Shown piece after piece: positions 26,809 to 34,883 of a DNA stretch of 61,105 bases. The translations under genes and the position numbers were made by a program. Every line of letters begins with the position of its first letter. Position 1 is the first letter of the stretch. Below the pieces are notes generated by a model, which saw only the letters and a list, made by a program, of their open reading frames with translations, was not told where the DNA came from and made no database searches. The stretch spans positions 1 to 61,105 of the forward strand of contig JAZNMZ010000083.1 in assembly GCA_045580005.1 (NCBI GenBank). The letters are read 5' to 3'. The DNA comes from UMGS1052 sp045580005 (GTDB lineage: Bacteria > Bacillota > Clostridia > Oscillospirales > CAG-382).

Positions 26809-27162
26809 TCAGTGCAGCAGGAATTTTATAAAATCCTCTGCGGTTTTCTTCTGCCCTGCCGAAAGCCTTGAATAATTGTCGAGCAGCTGACGCTGCTTCT
26901 TGTCAAGCTCTTTTTGCTTGCCGCTCTCCCCAATTCCCGCAGCAAAAAGATAGTCCTCATACTCTACACCGCCGACGCTGTTCTCGGCAAGCTTTTTGAT
27001 AAGCTTTTTGCCAGGAGGGTTCTCCTGCATACAGGCGTGGAGCTTCCGCAGCTGAACATAGCTGATATCAGCCTCAATCGCAAAGCGTCGGATAGTTCTG
27101 TCGCCGCGTGCCTTTTCTATCAGCATTGCGAAAATTTTTTTATTGAAATTCGTGTCTGCCAT
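26809..27162 (-). CDS. Small helix-turn-helix protein
   Basis: 117 residues. N-terminal half reads like an XRE/lambda-repressor HTH: FAIEADISYVQLRKLHA at about 27-43, followed by helices, and a predicted long helix near the C-terminus (KKQRQLLDNYSRLS). It may regulate the gerW/DUF2953 genes that follow on the same transcript, but no operator was recognised. Confident as a gene because of good ribosome-binding context and tight packing. Confidence 0.7.
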   Translation of the reverse strand: MADTNFNKKIFAMLIEKARGDRTIRRFAIEADISYVQLRKLHACMQENPPGKKLIKKLAENSVGGVEYEDYLFAAGIGESGKQKELDKKQRQLLDNYSRLSAGQKKTAEDFIKFLLH

Positions 27163-27397
27163 AACAAAACCTACTTAAAAGTGATTACACATTATATTTT
27201 AACACATAAAACCGATTTGTGCAACATTTTTTTATTTTCATTTTATTTCAGACCTGCAGCAGGCAAAATTGCTATTGCGTGATAAGTTTTTCACTGCAAA
27301 TCCACCGGGGCATTTTTGACAAAAGGCGAAAAAAAGCGATCATACTTATAAAAATAGAAGAAAAATAAAAAAATTAACAAAAAAATCAAAAAAAGTG
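27163..27397. other. Intergenic AT-rich region with A-tracts upstream of rpsO
   Basis: No gene is visible. From about 27340 to 27396 lie phased A-tracts immediately upstream of the rpsO -35 box, as in an UP element that raises transcription of ribosomal genes. The earlier part shows no clear signal. Confidence 0.5.
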
Positions 27398-27426
27398 TTT
27401 ACATTTACGCAAGATTGTGGTATACT
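27398..27426 (+). promoter_or_regulatory. rpsO promoter
   Basis: TTTACA (27398-27403), 17-bp spacer, TATACT (27421-27426) with TGG extended -10; A-tracts directly upstream. Confidence 0.8.
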
Positions 27427-27432
27427 TATTAA

Positions 27433-27567
27433 GCGTATGTGTCCCTTGCGCGGTTTTGGGATAAGTGCCTCTTGTCAATAAAAGGCAATATGAGGATTTT
27501 CACCCGCCCGTTACCTTGTATGAGGATTATGTACGAATAAAATTTACAGTAAAGGTGGAAAAACACA
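27433..27567 (+). ncRNA. Long rpsO 5' leader, candidate S15 autoregulatory element
   Basis: About 135 nt separate the promoter from the start codon, too long for a simple leader. It contains a GC-rich first third, and the motif TATGAGGATT occurs twice (27489-27498 and 27519-27528). Ribosomal protein S15 represses its own mRNA through leader structures in several bacteria; this leader is a candidate, but I could not fold it with confidence. Confidence 0.45.
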
Positions 27568-27834
27568 ATGATGCAGAAAGACGAAAAGCAGAACATTATT
27601 GAACAGTACCGCACACATGAGGGCGACACAGGTTCTCCCGAGGTTCAGATTGCTATTCTCACATCGAGAATCAACACTCTTACAGAGCACCTCAGAGCTA
27701 ACCACAACGACCATCACTCAAGAAGAGGTCTTCTCAAGATGATCGGTCACAGAAGAAATCTTCTCGGTTACCTTCAGAAGAAGGACATTACTCGTTACCG
27801 CGCAATCATCGAAAAGCTCGGTCTCAGAAAATAA
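27568..27834 (+). CDS. rpsO: Ribosomal protein S15
   Basis: 88 residues, full length. Typical EQYRTHEGDTGSPEVQIA and HLRANHNDHHSRRGLL blocks bind 16S rRNA and nucleate the 30S platform. Two adjacent ATGs; either gives a functional protein. RBS AAAGGTGG. Upstream of pnp, the conserved bacterial order. Confidence 0.97.
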   Translation: MMQKDEKQNIIEQYRTHEGDTGSPEVQIAILTSRINTLTEHLRANHNDHHSRRGLLKMIGHRRNLLGYLQKKDITRYRAIIEKLGLRK

Positions 27835-27842
27835 TTATTCTG

Positions 27843-27869
27843 TGGAGTGGGCAGTTACTGTCCACTCCA
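27843..27869 (+). ncRNA. Stable hairpin at the end of rpsO
   Basis: 12-bp stem (27843-27854 paired with 27858-27869, with one G-T pair) and a TTA loop. The following sequence is AAAAATCTT, not a T run, so it is a poor terminator and is more likely an mRNA-end stabiliser. Confidence 0.6.
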
Positions 27870-27886
27870 AAAATCTTATTTGCAGA

Positions 27887-27974
27887 CGGTTGGCGTAAAA
27901 TTTTCTTTTAGCATTTAAAAATACATCCGAAACTTTTCGGGCGTATTTTTAAGTGCTAAGATTTGCGCCATCCG
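27887..27974 (+). ncRNA. Long imperfect hairpin before pnp, possible RNase III/PNPase control site
   Basis: 88-nt hairpin: outer arm CGGTTGGCG (27887-27895) with CGCCATCCG (27966-27974), one mismatch; inner 17-bp arm 27908-27924 with 27943-27959 (a single wobble); apical stem CCGAA/TTCGG. In Escherichia coli a comparable double-stranded leader is cut by RNase III and then degraded by PNPase as autoregulation. The position is the same here; function is inferred. Confidence 0.6.
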
Positions 27975-28005
27975 AAAAAATTTTCAAAACGGAGGAAAAC
28001 AAAAA

Positions 28006-30162
28006 ATGTTTGAAAATGTAAAAAATCTTTTCGGAGGCCTCCGCAAGACCAACAAGGAAACGGAGGAAAACAAAATGTTTGAAAACGCAAAGACATTTAC
28101 CTTTGACTTTGAGGGCAGACCTCTCGTAGTTGAAACAGGTAAAATCGCACAGCTAGCAAACGGCTCGGCTCTTGTTCGTTACGGTGACACAGTTATCCTT
28201 GCCACAGCAACAGCAAGCGCATCTCCCAGAGATGGTATCGACTTTCTTCCCCTGTCAGTAGACTTTGAGGAAAGACTCTATGCCGTAGGTAAGATTCCCG
28301 GCAGCTTCTTAAAAAGAGAGGGCAAGCCGTCTGAAAAGGCAGTTCTCACATCGCGCGTTATCGACAGACCCATAAGACCTCTTTTCCCCAAGGATCTTCG
28401 CAATGATGTATGCCTCAGTCTTCTTGTTCTGTCGGTAGATCCTGACAACTCTCCCGAAATCGCAGCTATGATCGGTGCTTCTATTGCCCTTTCTATTTCT
28501 GATATTCCATGGAACGGTCCTATTGCGGGCGTATTCATGGGTCTTGTTGACGGCGAGCTTGTCGTTAACCCCACTGCAGAGCAGAGAGCAAAGAGCGATC
28601 TTGAGCTTACTGTTGCTGGTAGTGAGAAGAAAGTTGTAATGATAGAAGCAGGCGCTAAGGAAGTGCCAGAGGACAAGATGTTCGAAGCTATCATGAAAGC
28701 TCATGAAGAAATCAAAAAGGTTGTTGCCTTTATCAACGAAATCACTTCTGTTATCGGCAAGCCCAAGTTCTCATATCCCTCATGTGAGGTTGATCACGAT
28801 ATGTTCGACGCTGTTTCCGAGTATGCTATCGAAAAGGTAAGAGCTGCTCTTGATACGGACGACAAGACAGTCCGTGACGAACGCCTCAAGGTTGTATACG
28901 ACGATGTATTCACCCACTTTGAAGAGCAGTATCCTGATTCTCAGGCAGCTCTTTCCGAGTGCCTTTACAAGCTCCAGAAGCTTGTTGTAAGAAGATGGCT
29001 TCTCGATGACGGCAAGCGTGTAGACGGCAGAAGACTTGACCAGATAAGACCTCTTGCATCCGAGGTTTCAATTCTTCCCAGGACTCACGGCTCCGCTCTC
29101 TTTACAAGAGGACAGACACAGGTTCTTACAACAGTAACTCTTGGCCCTGTTGCAGACCAGCAGATGCTCGATGGTATCGACAACGAAGAATTCAAGAGAT
29201 ATATGCATCACTACAATATGCCAGCATATTCGGTTGGTGAAGCAAAGCCCACAAGAAGCCCCGGCAGACGAGAAATCGGTCACGGCGCTCTCGCTGAGCG
29301 TGCTCTTGTTCCGGTTATTCCGGATGTAGAAAAGTTCCCCTATGCATTAAGACTCGTTTCTGAGGTTGTTTCGTCCAACGGCTCTACCTCTCAGGGTTCT
29401 ATCTGTGCATCGACTCTTGCTCTTATGGACGCAGGCGTTCCGATCAAAGCTCCCGTTGCAGGTATTTCCTGCGGTCTTGTTACAGAGGGCGAGCGTTGGA
29501 TGACAATGCTCGATATCCAGGGTCTTGAAGACTTCTACGGCGATATGGACTTCAAGGTTGCAGGTACAAAGAAAGGCATCACAGCCATTCAGATGGACCT
29601 CAAGATTGACGGTCTTACACCCGAGATTATCAAGGCTGCATTTGAGCAGACAAGAGAGGGCAGACTCTACATTCTCGACGAGGTTATGCTCAAGGCTATT
29701 CCCGAGCCCCGCGAGGATGTTTCCAAGTACGCTCCTAAGATGATTTCCACAAAGATCGACCCTGACAAGATTCGTGAGGTTATCGGTTCTGGCGGAAAGG
29801 TTATCCAGAAGATTTGTGCTGACACAGGCGCCAAGATTGACATTGAAGACGACGGCTCGGTATTTATCGCAGCTGTTGACAGAGAAGCAGGCTACAAGGC
29901 TCTCGCAATCGTTCACGCTATTGCAAACGACCCCGAGGTTGGTACAGAGTTTGTCGGCAAGGTAACAAGAATTATGACATTCGGTTGCTTTGTTGAATAT
30001 GCTCCCGGAAAGGAAGGTCTTGTACACATTTCAAAACTCGACAAGAAGAGAGTTGAAAAGGTTGAAGATGTCGTTTCTGTCGGCGATGAAATCAGAGTCA
30101 AGGTTGTTGAAATAGACGACAAGGGCAGAATCAATCTTTCAAGAAAAGACTGCCTGGAATAA
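28006..30162 (+). CDS. pnp: Polyribonucleotide nucleotidyltransferase (PNPase)
   Basis: 718 residues from the first ATG (28006) or 695 from a second in-frame ATG at 28075. Phosphorolytic 3' to 5' exoribonuclease. Two RNase PH-like domains span about 25-310 and 350-580 (ETGKIAQLANGSALVRYGDT; FTRGQTQVLTT); KH at about 585-645 (IREVIGSGGKVIQKI), then S1 to the end (GKVTRIMTFGCFVEYAPGKEGLVH). Family N-termini align with the second start. Both ATGs are preceded by CGGAGGAAAACAAAA and followed by TTTGAAAA, so the start region was duplicated in tandem (69 nt). A perfect palindrome, CGGAGGCCTCCG, lies between them (28032-28043). Confidence 0.95.
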   Translation: MFENVKNLFGGLRKTNKETEENKMFENAKTFTFDFEGRPLVVETGKIAQLANGSALVRYGDTVILATATASASPRDGIDFLPLSVDFEERLYAVGKIPGSFLKREGKPSEKAVLTSRVIDRPIRPLFPKDLRNDVCLSLLVLSVDPDNSPEIAAMIGASIALSISDIPWNGPIAGVFMGLVDGELVVNPTAEQRAKSDLELTVAGSEKKVVMIEAGAKEVPEDKMFEAIMKAHEEIKKVVAFINEITSVIGKPKFSYPSCEVDHDMFDAVSEYAIEKVRAALDTDDKTVRDERLKVVYDDVFTHFEEQYPDSQAALSECLYKLQKLVVRRWLLDDGKRVDGRRLDQIRPLASEVSILPRTHGSALFTRGQTQVLTTVTLGPVADQQMLDGIDNEEFKRYMHHYNMPAYSVGEAKPTRSPGRREIGHGALAERALVPVIPDVEKFPYALRLVSEVVSSNGSTSQGSICASTLALMDAGVPIKAPVAGISCGLVTEGERWMTMLDIQGLEDFYGDMDFKVAGTKKGITAIQMDLKIDGLTPEIIKAAFEQTREGRLYILDEVMLKAIPEPREDVSKYAPKMISTKIDPDKIREVIGSGGKVIQKICADTGAKIDIEDDGSVFIAAVDREAGYKALAIVHAIANDPEVGTEFVGKVTRIMTFGCFVEYAPGKEGLVHISKLDKKRVEKVEDVVSVGDEIRVKVVEIDDKGRINLSRKDCLE

Positions 30163-30177
30163 TATGCTTTTAAAACG

Positions 30178-30210
30178 GAGGTTGTGTTGAAAATATTTTG
30201 ACGCAACCTC
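30178..30210 (+). ncRNA. Intergenic hairpin between pnp and the SGNH hydrolase gene
   Basis: 10-bp stem GAGGTTGTGT / ACGCAACCTC (30178-30187 with 30201-30210, one wobble) and a 13-nt loop. No T run follows, so it is not a convincing terminator; it could be a processing or attenuating element. Confidence 0.5.
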
Positions 30211-30229
30211 TGTATATCAGGAGAAAAAT

Positions 30230-31303
30230 ATGATTAATATTGAAAAAGTCGACAAAAATATGGCGGCAAAATCCAGCTTTGCCAAAGAAGACATTGTATT
30301 TTACGACACAGAAAAGTTCCCTTTCAAAACACACGGACTTTTGCCAAAGGCAGAGGGCGAAGACTTTTTGACAAGAATTCCGACAGAAGTTGCAAAAAGC
30401 GTAAGCGAGGGTGTTGCAGAGCTTTATGCGTGCACCGCAGGCGGAAGAATCAGATTTGTCACAGACTCAGAGTATGTCGCAATTTCGGTAAAATATCACT
30501 CTATTGCAAGAACAGCGAATATGCCCCTCACCTGCCTTTGCGGATTTGATATGTATGCAAAGGGCGAGGGGGACGAAAAGCCGGAATATGTGCGTAACTT
30601 CATGCCGGCAACAAACACTGCCGAAACACTCGAGCAAATTATTAACTTCAATTTTAGAAAAAAGAAATACGAAATAACAATAAATATGCCGGTTTTCAGC
30701 AGCATCGAGAAAGTGTATGTAGGGTTGCAGAACGACGCTGTTGTCGAACCCTCCCCTGACTATACGCACAAGACTCCTGTGGTTTTCTACGGCTCGTCAA
30801 TCACTCACGGTGGCTGTGCGTCACGCCCCGGTAACACATATATCGAAATGCTCTCGCGAAAATTCGATTTCGACTATATAAACCTTGGCTTTTCAGGCTC
30901 AGCAAAGGGCGAGCAGGAAATTGCAGACTACATCGCAGGACTTGATATGAGCGTGTTTGTGCTCGATTACGACCACAATGCTCCGACACCTGCACACCTT
31001 GAGTCAACTCATGAAAGCTTCTACAAAACCGTGAGAGAGGCTCACCCCAAGCTTCCGATTGTTATGATTTCAAGGCCAACCTACAAGCTTTTGCCCGAAG
31101 ACGAGCAGAGAATTGAAATCATAAAAAAGACATACAACAACGCTGTTTCCGCAGGCGACAAGAATATTTACTTTATAAACGGCAGCGAGCTCATCTATGG
31201 CATTGCAAAAGATTGCGGCTTTGTAGACGACTGCCATCCGAGCGATCTCGGCTTTTCCTTTATGGCAGACGGAATCGGAAAAGTTCTCGAAAAGCTTCTT
31301 TGA
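30230..31303 (+). CDS. Two-domain SGNH/GDSL-family hydrolase
   Basis: 357 residues. The N-terminal 170 residues form a beta-rich accessory domain; the C-terminal SGNH domain has block I GSSITHGG with nucleophile S190, block II GFSGSAKG, a variant block III (DYDHNAP) and the catalytic dyad D333-x-x-H336 in DDCHPSDLGF. No signal peptide, so it acts in the cytoplasm. Family members deacetylate carbohydrates or hydrolyse small esters; the substrate is unknown. Separated from pnp by 67 nt, so it may be cotranscribed. Confidence 0.85.
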   Translation: MINIEKVDKNMAAKSSFAKEDIVFYDTEKFPFKTHGLLPKAEGEDFLTRIPTEVAKSVSEGVAELYACTAGGRIRFVTDSEYVAISVKYHSIARTANMPLTCLCGFDMYAKGEGDEKPEYVRNFMPATNTAETLEQIINFNFRKKKYEITINMPVFSSIEKVYVGLQNDAVVEPSPDYTHKTPVVFYGSSITHGGCASRPGNTYIEMLSRKFDFDYINLGFSGSAKGEQEIADYIAGLDMSVFVLDYDHNAPTPAHLESTHESFYKTVREAHPKLPIVMISRPTYKLLPEDEQRIEIIKKTYNNAVSAGDKNIYFINGSELIYGIAKDCGFVDDCHPSDLGFSFMADGIGKVLEKLL

Positions 31304-31321
31304 TAATCATACAAACAAAAA

Positions 31322-31345
31322 ACCGCCGAAACTCTCGGCGGATTC
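31322..31345 (+). terminator. First hairpin after the SGNH gene
   Basis: Stem CCGCCGA / TCGGCGG with a short loop, followed by ATTCTTATAT; weak T run. Confidence 0.5.
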
Positions 31346-31351
31346 TTATAT

Positions 31352-31390
31352 ACAAAAGAAAAGTCCCGTATGGGACTTTTCTTTTGTCTT
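31352..31390. terminator. Bidirectional terminator between SGNH gene and S-layer gene
   Basis: 16-bp perfect stem (31352-31367 with 31372-31387) and GTAT loop; T-rich on both strands. Serves the converging genes. Confidence 0.85.
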
Positions 31391-31404
31391 GTTTTGACTA
31401 TTCA

Positions 31405-34400
31405 TTAACCTCTTACCACAATAATGAGAGTTGCCATTTCGAAGTCTTCGTCGTCAACCTCTTCTGTGATAGCGTAGTATGTGAGAGCAGTTTCGCCGTT
31501 GTTGAAATAGATTTCCTGACCGGGCTGATTTGCATCTGCCTCGAGGATTACAAGGTCTTCAACTGTATATTCGAGTGTTTCTCTGTCAAAAAGTGTTACA
31601 ATAGTTTCATCATTTACGAGAATAGGATCTGCAACACCCGAAGCGAATATAAGCTGTCCTTCTGAATCGTAATATTCGAGAGTGAGAAGATCTGTGCTGC
31701 CATATGCGAGATCTGCCTTAAGACCGCCTGTTGTGTTCTGGATGTAGCCTGTTGTTTCAGCAAGCTTATACATACGGAAGTTTCCGAGAACTGCCGAGTC
31801 AGCCTTGGCTGTTTCAACATTTTCTGTTATCTCTGCAGTGTAGGGATTAACAACTGTATATACAAAAGATGTCGCTCCTGTTTCAGGGATTAAAGTTTCT
31901 GTATTGCCGAGAAGAATTCTGTAGTCCTCATCTCTTGATGCAGAATCAACAATACCGCCGCCAATTTCACAGTAGATGAACGAAAGTGTTTCGTTTGTTG
32001 TCGACTCGGGTCTATTCTTGATAACAACAACAGCGTTCTTGAATGTCATTGCGGGATCTGATGTGTCAAAGTCAGGGAGATTTTCTCCATCATATATCTG
32101 GAAGTTCTTATCACCCTCGTCATCAACATAGTTTACAATAATCTTTGTGTTTTCGTCGATCGTAACATACTTCATGTTGTTGATCGTAAGCTCTGACGGA
32201 AGTGATGATGCGCCTGCAGCAGGAACAAACTTGTAAATATTATTCTGAACTTTCTGGAGTGAGAAATCTGTAGCTCTTGTTGCGTAGCTCTTTGTGCTGT
32301 CATTCTCATCGAGCAGGTCAGCCGCTGTGCCCTTAAGATCAAGGGGCTTGAATGTATAGAACCCGTCATCGTCTACAGTATATGTGCAAAGCTGTGTGCC
32401 AGTTGCATCAAAGATTGTGTCTACAAAATAGTTGTCGTCCTGCTTACCGCTTGCGGAAAGGGGATTTTCCTTTGCAATCTTAACAATCTGATACTTACCG
32501 TCTATAAATGCTCTTACATAGTTGTCGTATTCGAGGAAGCCCTCCATTCCGATACCGCCGGCCTTGAATGCAACCTGAAGCTCGTCTTTATTGACATATT
32601 CAAGATAAGCATACTGAGTTGCGAGATCTGCATCGTCAGAATTCTGCTTCCATGCAAGATATACGCATCCGCCGGAGGTAACGATTGTCCATGTGTCGCC
32701 AATATTAAGACTCTCTCTCCAGTTACCGATAAAGTCATCGCCTGCAGCCATATCTGTCCAGATAGAGGAAATGCCTGTAGGCTCGGGAGTACCTACATAG
32801 TGACCTACAATGCGTCTGCCAGACCAGTAGTAAGCGATACTCTTACCGTTTTCAAACTTCGGGTCGAGTTTTCTGTCATCGCCTGCGGCTGTGTAGGAAA
32901 CAATCTTTGATGTGAATGTTTCGATAGTATTGTTGAGACCGTCATCAGCAACTCTTACATAGTTTGCAGGGCCTGCAACATATGCAAATACAAGCTGTCC
33001 GTCCTCGTATTTACCGCCCTCAACAGTTGCGTCGTCGGAGATGTAAATCTGGGGCATATTCTTTTCGGAATTGTATACGGCTCTGTAACTTGAGTCACCT
33101 GTGTGCATAGCACTTGTAGAATATCTTTCGTTAGATTTTACAACAACCTCACCGAAAGTGTAAGGCATAAGCCAGTAGTAATCTACAACACCATCAGAGT
33201 TGCAGTCATAATACTGCAATGAGTAGTTGCCCGAGTTCTTGGCAACACCGAGGTATCTTGTGAGCTTATCGTGGTTATTGATTTTTGCCGCTCTGATATC
33301 TGTATTAACTGTAAGACCTGCAAGAGACTGGAAAGCGTTGTCAGAAGCAGTAATTTTGGATGTAGCGTCACCCCACCAGAGTCTACCTGCGGTAAAGGTC
33401 ATTCTACCCTCGCCGTCGCTGCTTGTAGGAGTGATAGGATATACAAGGTTGGGCTGTCTTTCGGGAAGCGCAAAGAAGTATGCTGAGTCTTCGCCAAACT
33501 TAACCTCACCTGTGTAGAATTTTGTCTTGTTGCTATAGTCGCGGTAGTTAACAATAGAGTCATGTGCCTTATCTACCTCAAGAGTAATAGAAGAAGGAGA
33601 CTTAACCGTACCCTTGGCTGCTGCTGCGATAGGCTCACCGTCTGTATTGATAAACATCACGATATCCTGAAGGAAGTAATCGTCAGCCTTTCCGGGAAGA
33701 CCAAGGTCTTCAAACTTAATCACTGCCTGCTCGCCATTAAGTCTTGTTGTGTATTCAGCACAAACTGCAGCTGTCTGTATGAGTTCCTCGTCAATAGTAT
33801 CGCCTGCCAGAGGCTTGATGTTTGCGGTGTTGGCATACTCAGTTCCTGTGCCAATTTCAGAAATGTTGACTGCGTAGCTGGGTGTTGCAACGACGCGGCG
33901 CTCAACTTTTTCTACTCCGTAAATCTTATGGCAAACAGTTTCGGGAACTTCCTTTGTGATAACTCTGTTGCCAAAATTCATTCCGCCTGCATCGGGAAGA
34001 ATAACCGACTTCTGATATGTTTCATTCATATCTGCGTAGAACGCGTTATAAATGATAATGGCCATGTCACTTCTTAAAAGCTTGTCGGTATATGTAATTT
34101 CGGGGTCAAGGTTTTTGTCAAGACCGATTTGTTCAGCAATATCAATATAGCCATAAGGATATGCGAGTGGCTCGTCTTTTTCATATCCGAGAGCGCGTAC
34201 AACCATTACATACGCATCCTGGAGTATAATCTTTCCTTCGGGGTCGAACTTTGTATCAGAAACCCCCTTGATGATTCCGTTGTCACTTGCCCACGAAATC
34301 ATGTAGTAGAATGTGGGGTCCTTAAGGTCAGTAAACTTTGTAAAATTTTCGCCGCCTTCAACAGACTTTCCGCCTTTCATAAGACGGTAAACAAAAGCAG

Positions 34401-34620
34401 CCATCTGCTGGCGGGTAACAGAAGTCTTGGGGCTGAATGTTACCTCAGATGTACCCTTGACAATACCAAGAGAACTGAGAAGTTCTACTGCTGTTGCTAA
34501 TTCTTCGTTCTTTGCCGGATCAATATCCTCAAACTGCAGCGCAGATGTAGTGAACGAGCATACACTCACAACTGTAAGCACTGCGAGAATAAGAGACAAA
34601 AGCTTTGCAAATTTTCTCAT
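31405..34620 (-). CDS. S-layer-homology (SLH) surface protein, paralogue A
   Basis: 1071 residues. Signal peptide MRKFAKLLSLILAVLTVVSV ends near residue 27. Three SLH motifs follow (about 29-88, 90-150, 152-205), the first with LLSSLGIVKGTSEVTFSP, the second with ASDNGIIKGVSDTKFDP. These anchor the protein to secondary cell-wall polymer. The remaining 860 residues are beta-rich, acidic and almost free of Cys, as in S-layer proteins, and share PET-x-CHK-I-x-GVE and similar segments with the neighbouring paralogue. It has its own promoter with a TGTTACA direct repeat. Likely a structural layer or exoprotein; no enzymatic motif seen. Confidence 0.85.
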   Translation of the reverse strand: MRKFAKLLSLILAVLTVVSVCSFTTSALQFEDIDPAKNEELATAVELLSSLGIVKGTSEVTFSPKTSVTRQQMAAFVYRLMKGGKSVEGGENFTKFTDLKDPTFYYMISWASDNGIIKGVSDTKFDPEGKIILQDAYVMVVRALGYEKDEPLAYPYGYIDIAEQIGLDKNLDPEITYTDKLLRSDMAIIIYNAFYADMNETYQKSVILPDAGGMNFGNRVITKEVPETVCHKIYGVEKVERRVVATPSYAVNISEIGTGTEYANTANIKPLAGDTIDEELIQTAAVCAEYTTRLNGEQAVIKFEDLGLPGKADDYFLQDIVMFINTDGEPIAAAAKGTVKSPSSITLEVDKAHDSIVNYRDYSNKTKFYTGEVKFGEDSAYFFALPERQPNLVYPITPTSSDGEGRMTFTAGRLWWGDATSKITASDNAFQSLAGLTVNTDIRAAKINNHDKLTRYLGVAKNSGNYSLQYYDCNSDGVVDYYWLMPYTFGEVVVKSNERYSTSAMHTGDSSYRAVYNSEKNMPQIYISDDATVEGGKYEDGQLVFAYVAGPANYVRVADDGLNNTIETFTSKIVSYTAAGDDRKLDPKFENGKSIAYYWSGRRIVGHYVGTPEPTGISSIWTDMAAGDDFIGNWRESLNIGDTWTIVTSGGCVYLAWKQNSDDADLATQYAYLEYVNKDELQVAFKAGGIGMEGFLEYDNYVRAFIDGKYQIVKIAKENPLSASGKQDDNYFVDTIFDATGTQLCTYTVDDDGFYTFKPLDLKGTAADLLDENDSTKSYATRATDFSLQKVQNNIYKFVPAAGASSLPSELTINNMKYVTIDENTKIIVNYVDDEGDKNFQIYDGENLPDFDTSDPAMTFKNAVVVIKNRPESTTNETLSFIYCEIGGGIVDSASRDEDYRILLGNTETLIPETGATSFVYTVVNPYTAEITENVETAKADSAVLGNFRMYKLAETTGYIQNTTGGLKADLAYGSTDLLTLEYYDSEGQLIFASGVADPILVNDETIVTLFDRETLEYTVEDLVILEADANQPGQEIYFNNGETALTYYAITEEVDDEDFEMATLIIVVRG

Positions 34621-34714
34621 GGACTTTTTGCCCTCCTAAAAAAAATTGTGTTCCGCATTTACCGAAACATAGACTCATGGCACAAATGTATACAGTATGC
34701 CATTGAACATCTAT

Positions 34715-34743
34715 ATTATATCAAGTCTTTTGAAAAATAGCAA
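34715..34743 (-). promoter_or_regulatory. Promoter of S-layer paralogue A
   Basis: Minus strand: TTGCTA (34738-34743), 17-bp spacer, TATAAT (34715-34720). The spacer and -10 match the paralogue B promoter layout. Confidence 0.8.
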
Positions 34744-34758
34744 CAGTAATCTGCCAAA

Positions 34759-34776
34759 TGTAACAGTATTGTAACA
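34759..34776 (-). promoter_or_regulatory. Direct repeat upstream of paralogue A promoter, probable activator site
   Basis: TGTTACA-N4-TGTTACA in the direction of transcription, 11-bp period, ending 15 bp before the -35 box. The same repeat with the same 15-bp gap precedes paralogue B. The period puts both half-sites on one DNA face, as for tandem binding of OmpR/PhoB-type regulators. Confidence 0.7.
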
Positions 34777-34810
34777 AATTTTATCGACATACATCTGCTT
34801 TTTACAAGCA

Positions 34811-34838
34811 AAAAAACTCCCGGCATTTCTGCCGGGAG
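34811..34838 (-). terminator. Intrinsic terminator of S-layer paralogue B
   Basis: Minus-strand stem CTCCCGGCA / TGCCGGGAG (34817-34825 with 34830-34838) followed by T6. It ends paralogue B transcription before the A promoter. Confidence 0.88.
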
Positions 34839-34883
34839 CCAAACTAATTATTTATCAGTTTATGGATTTGACACAACTATCAA

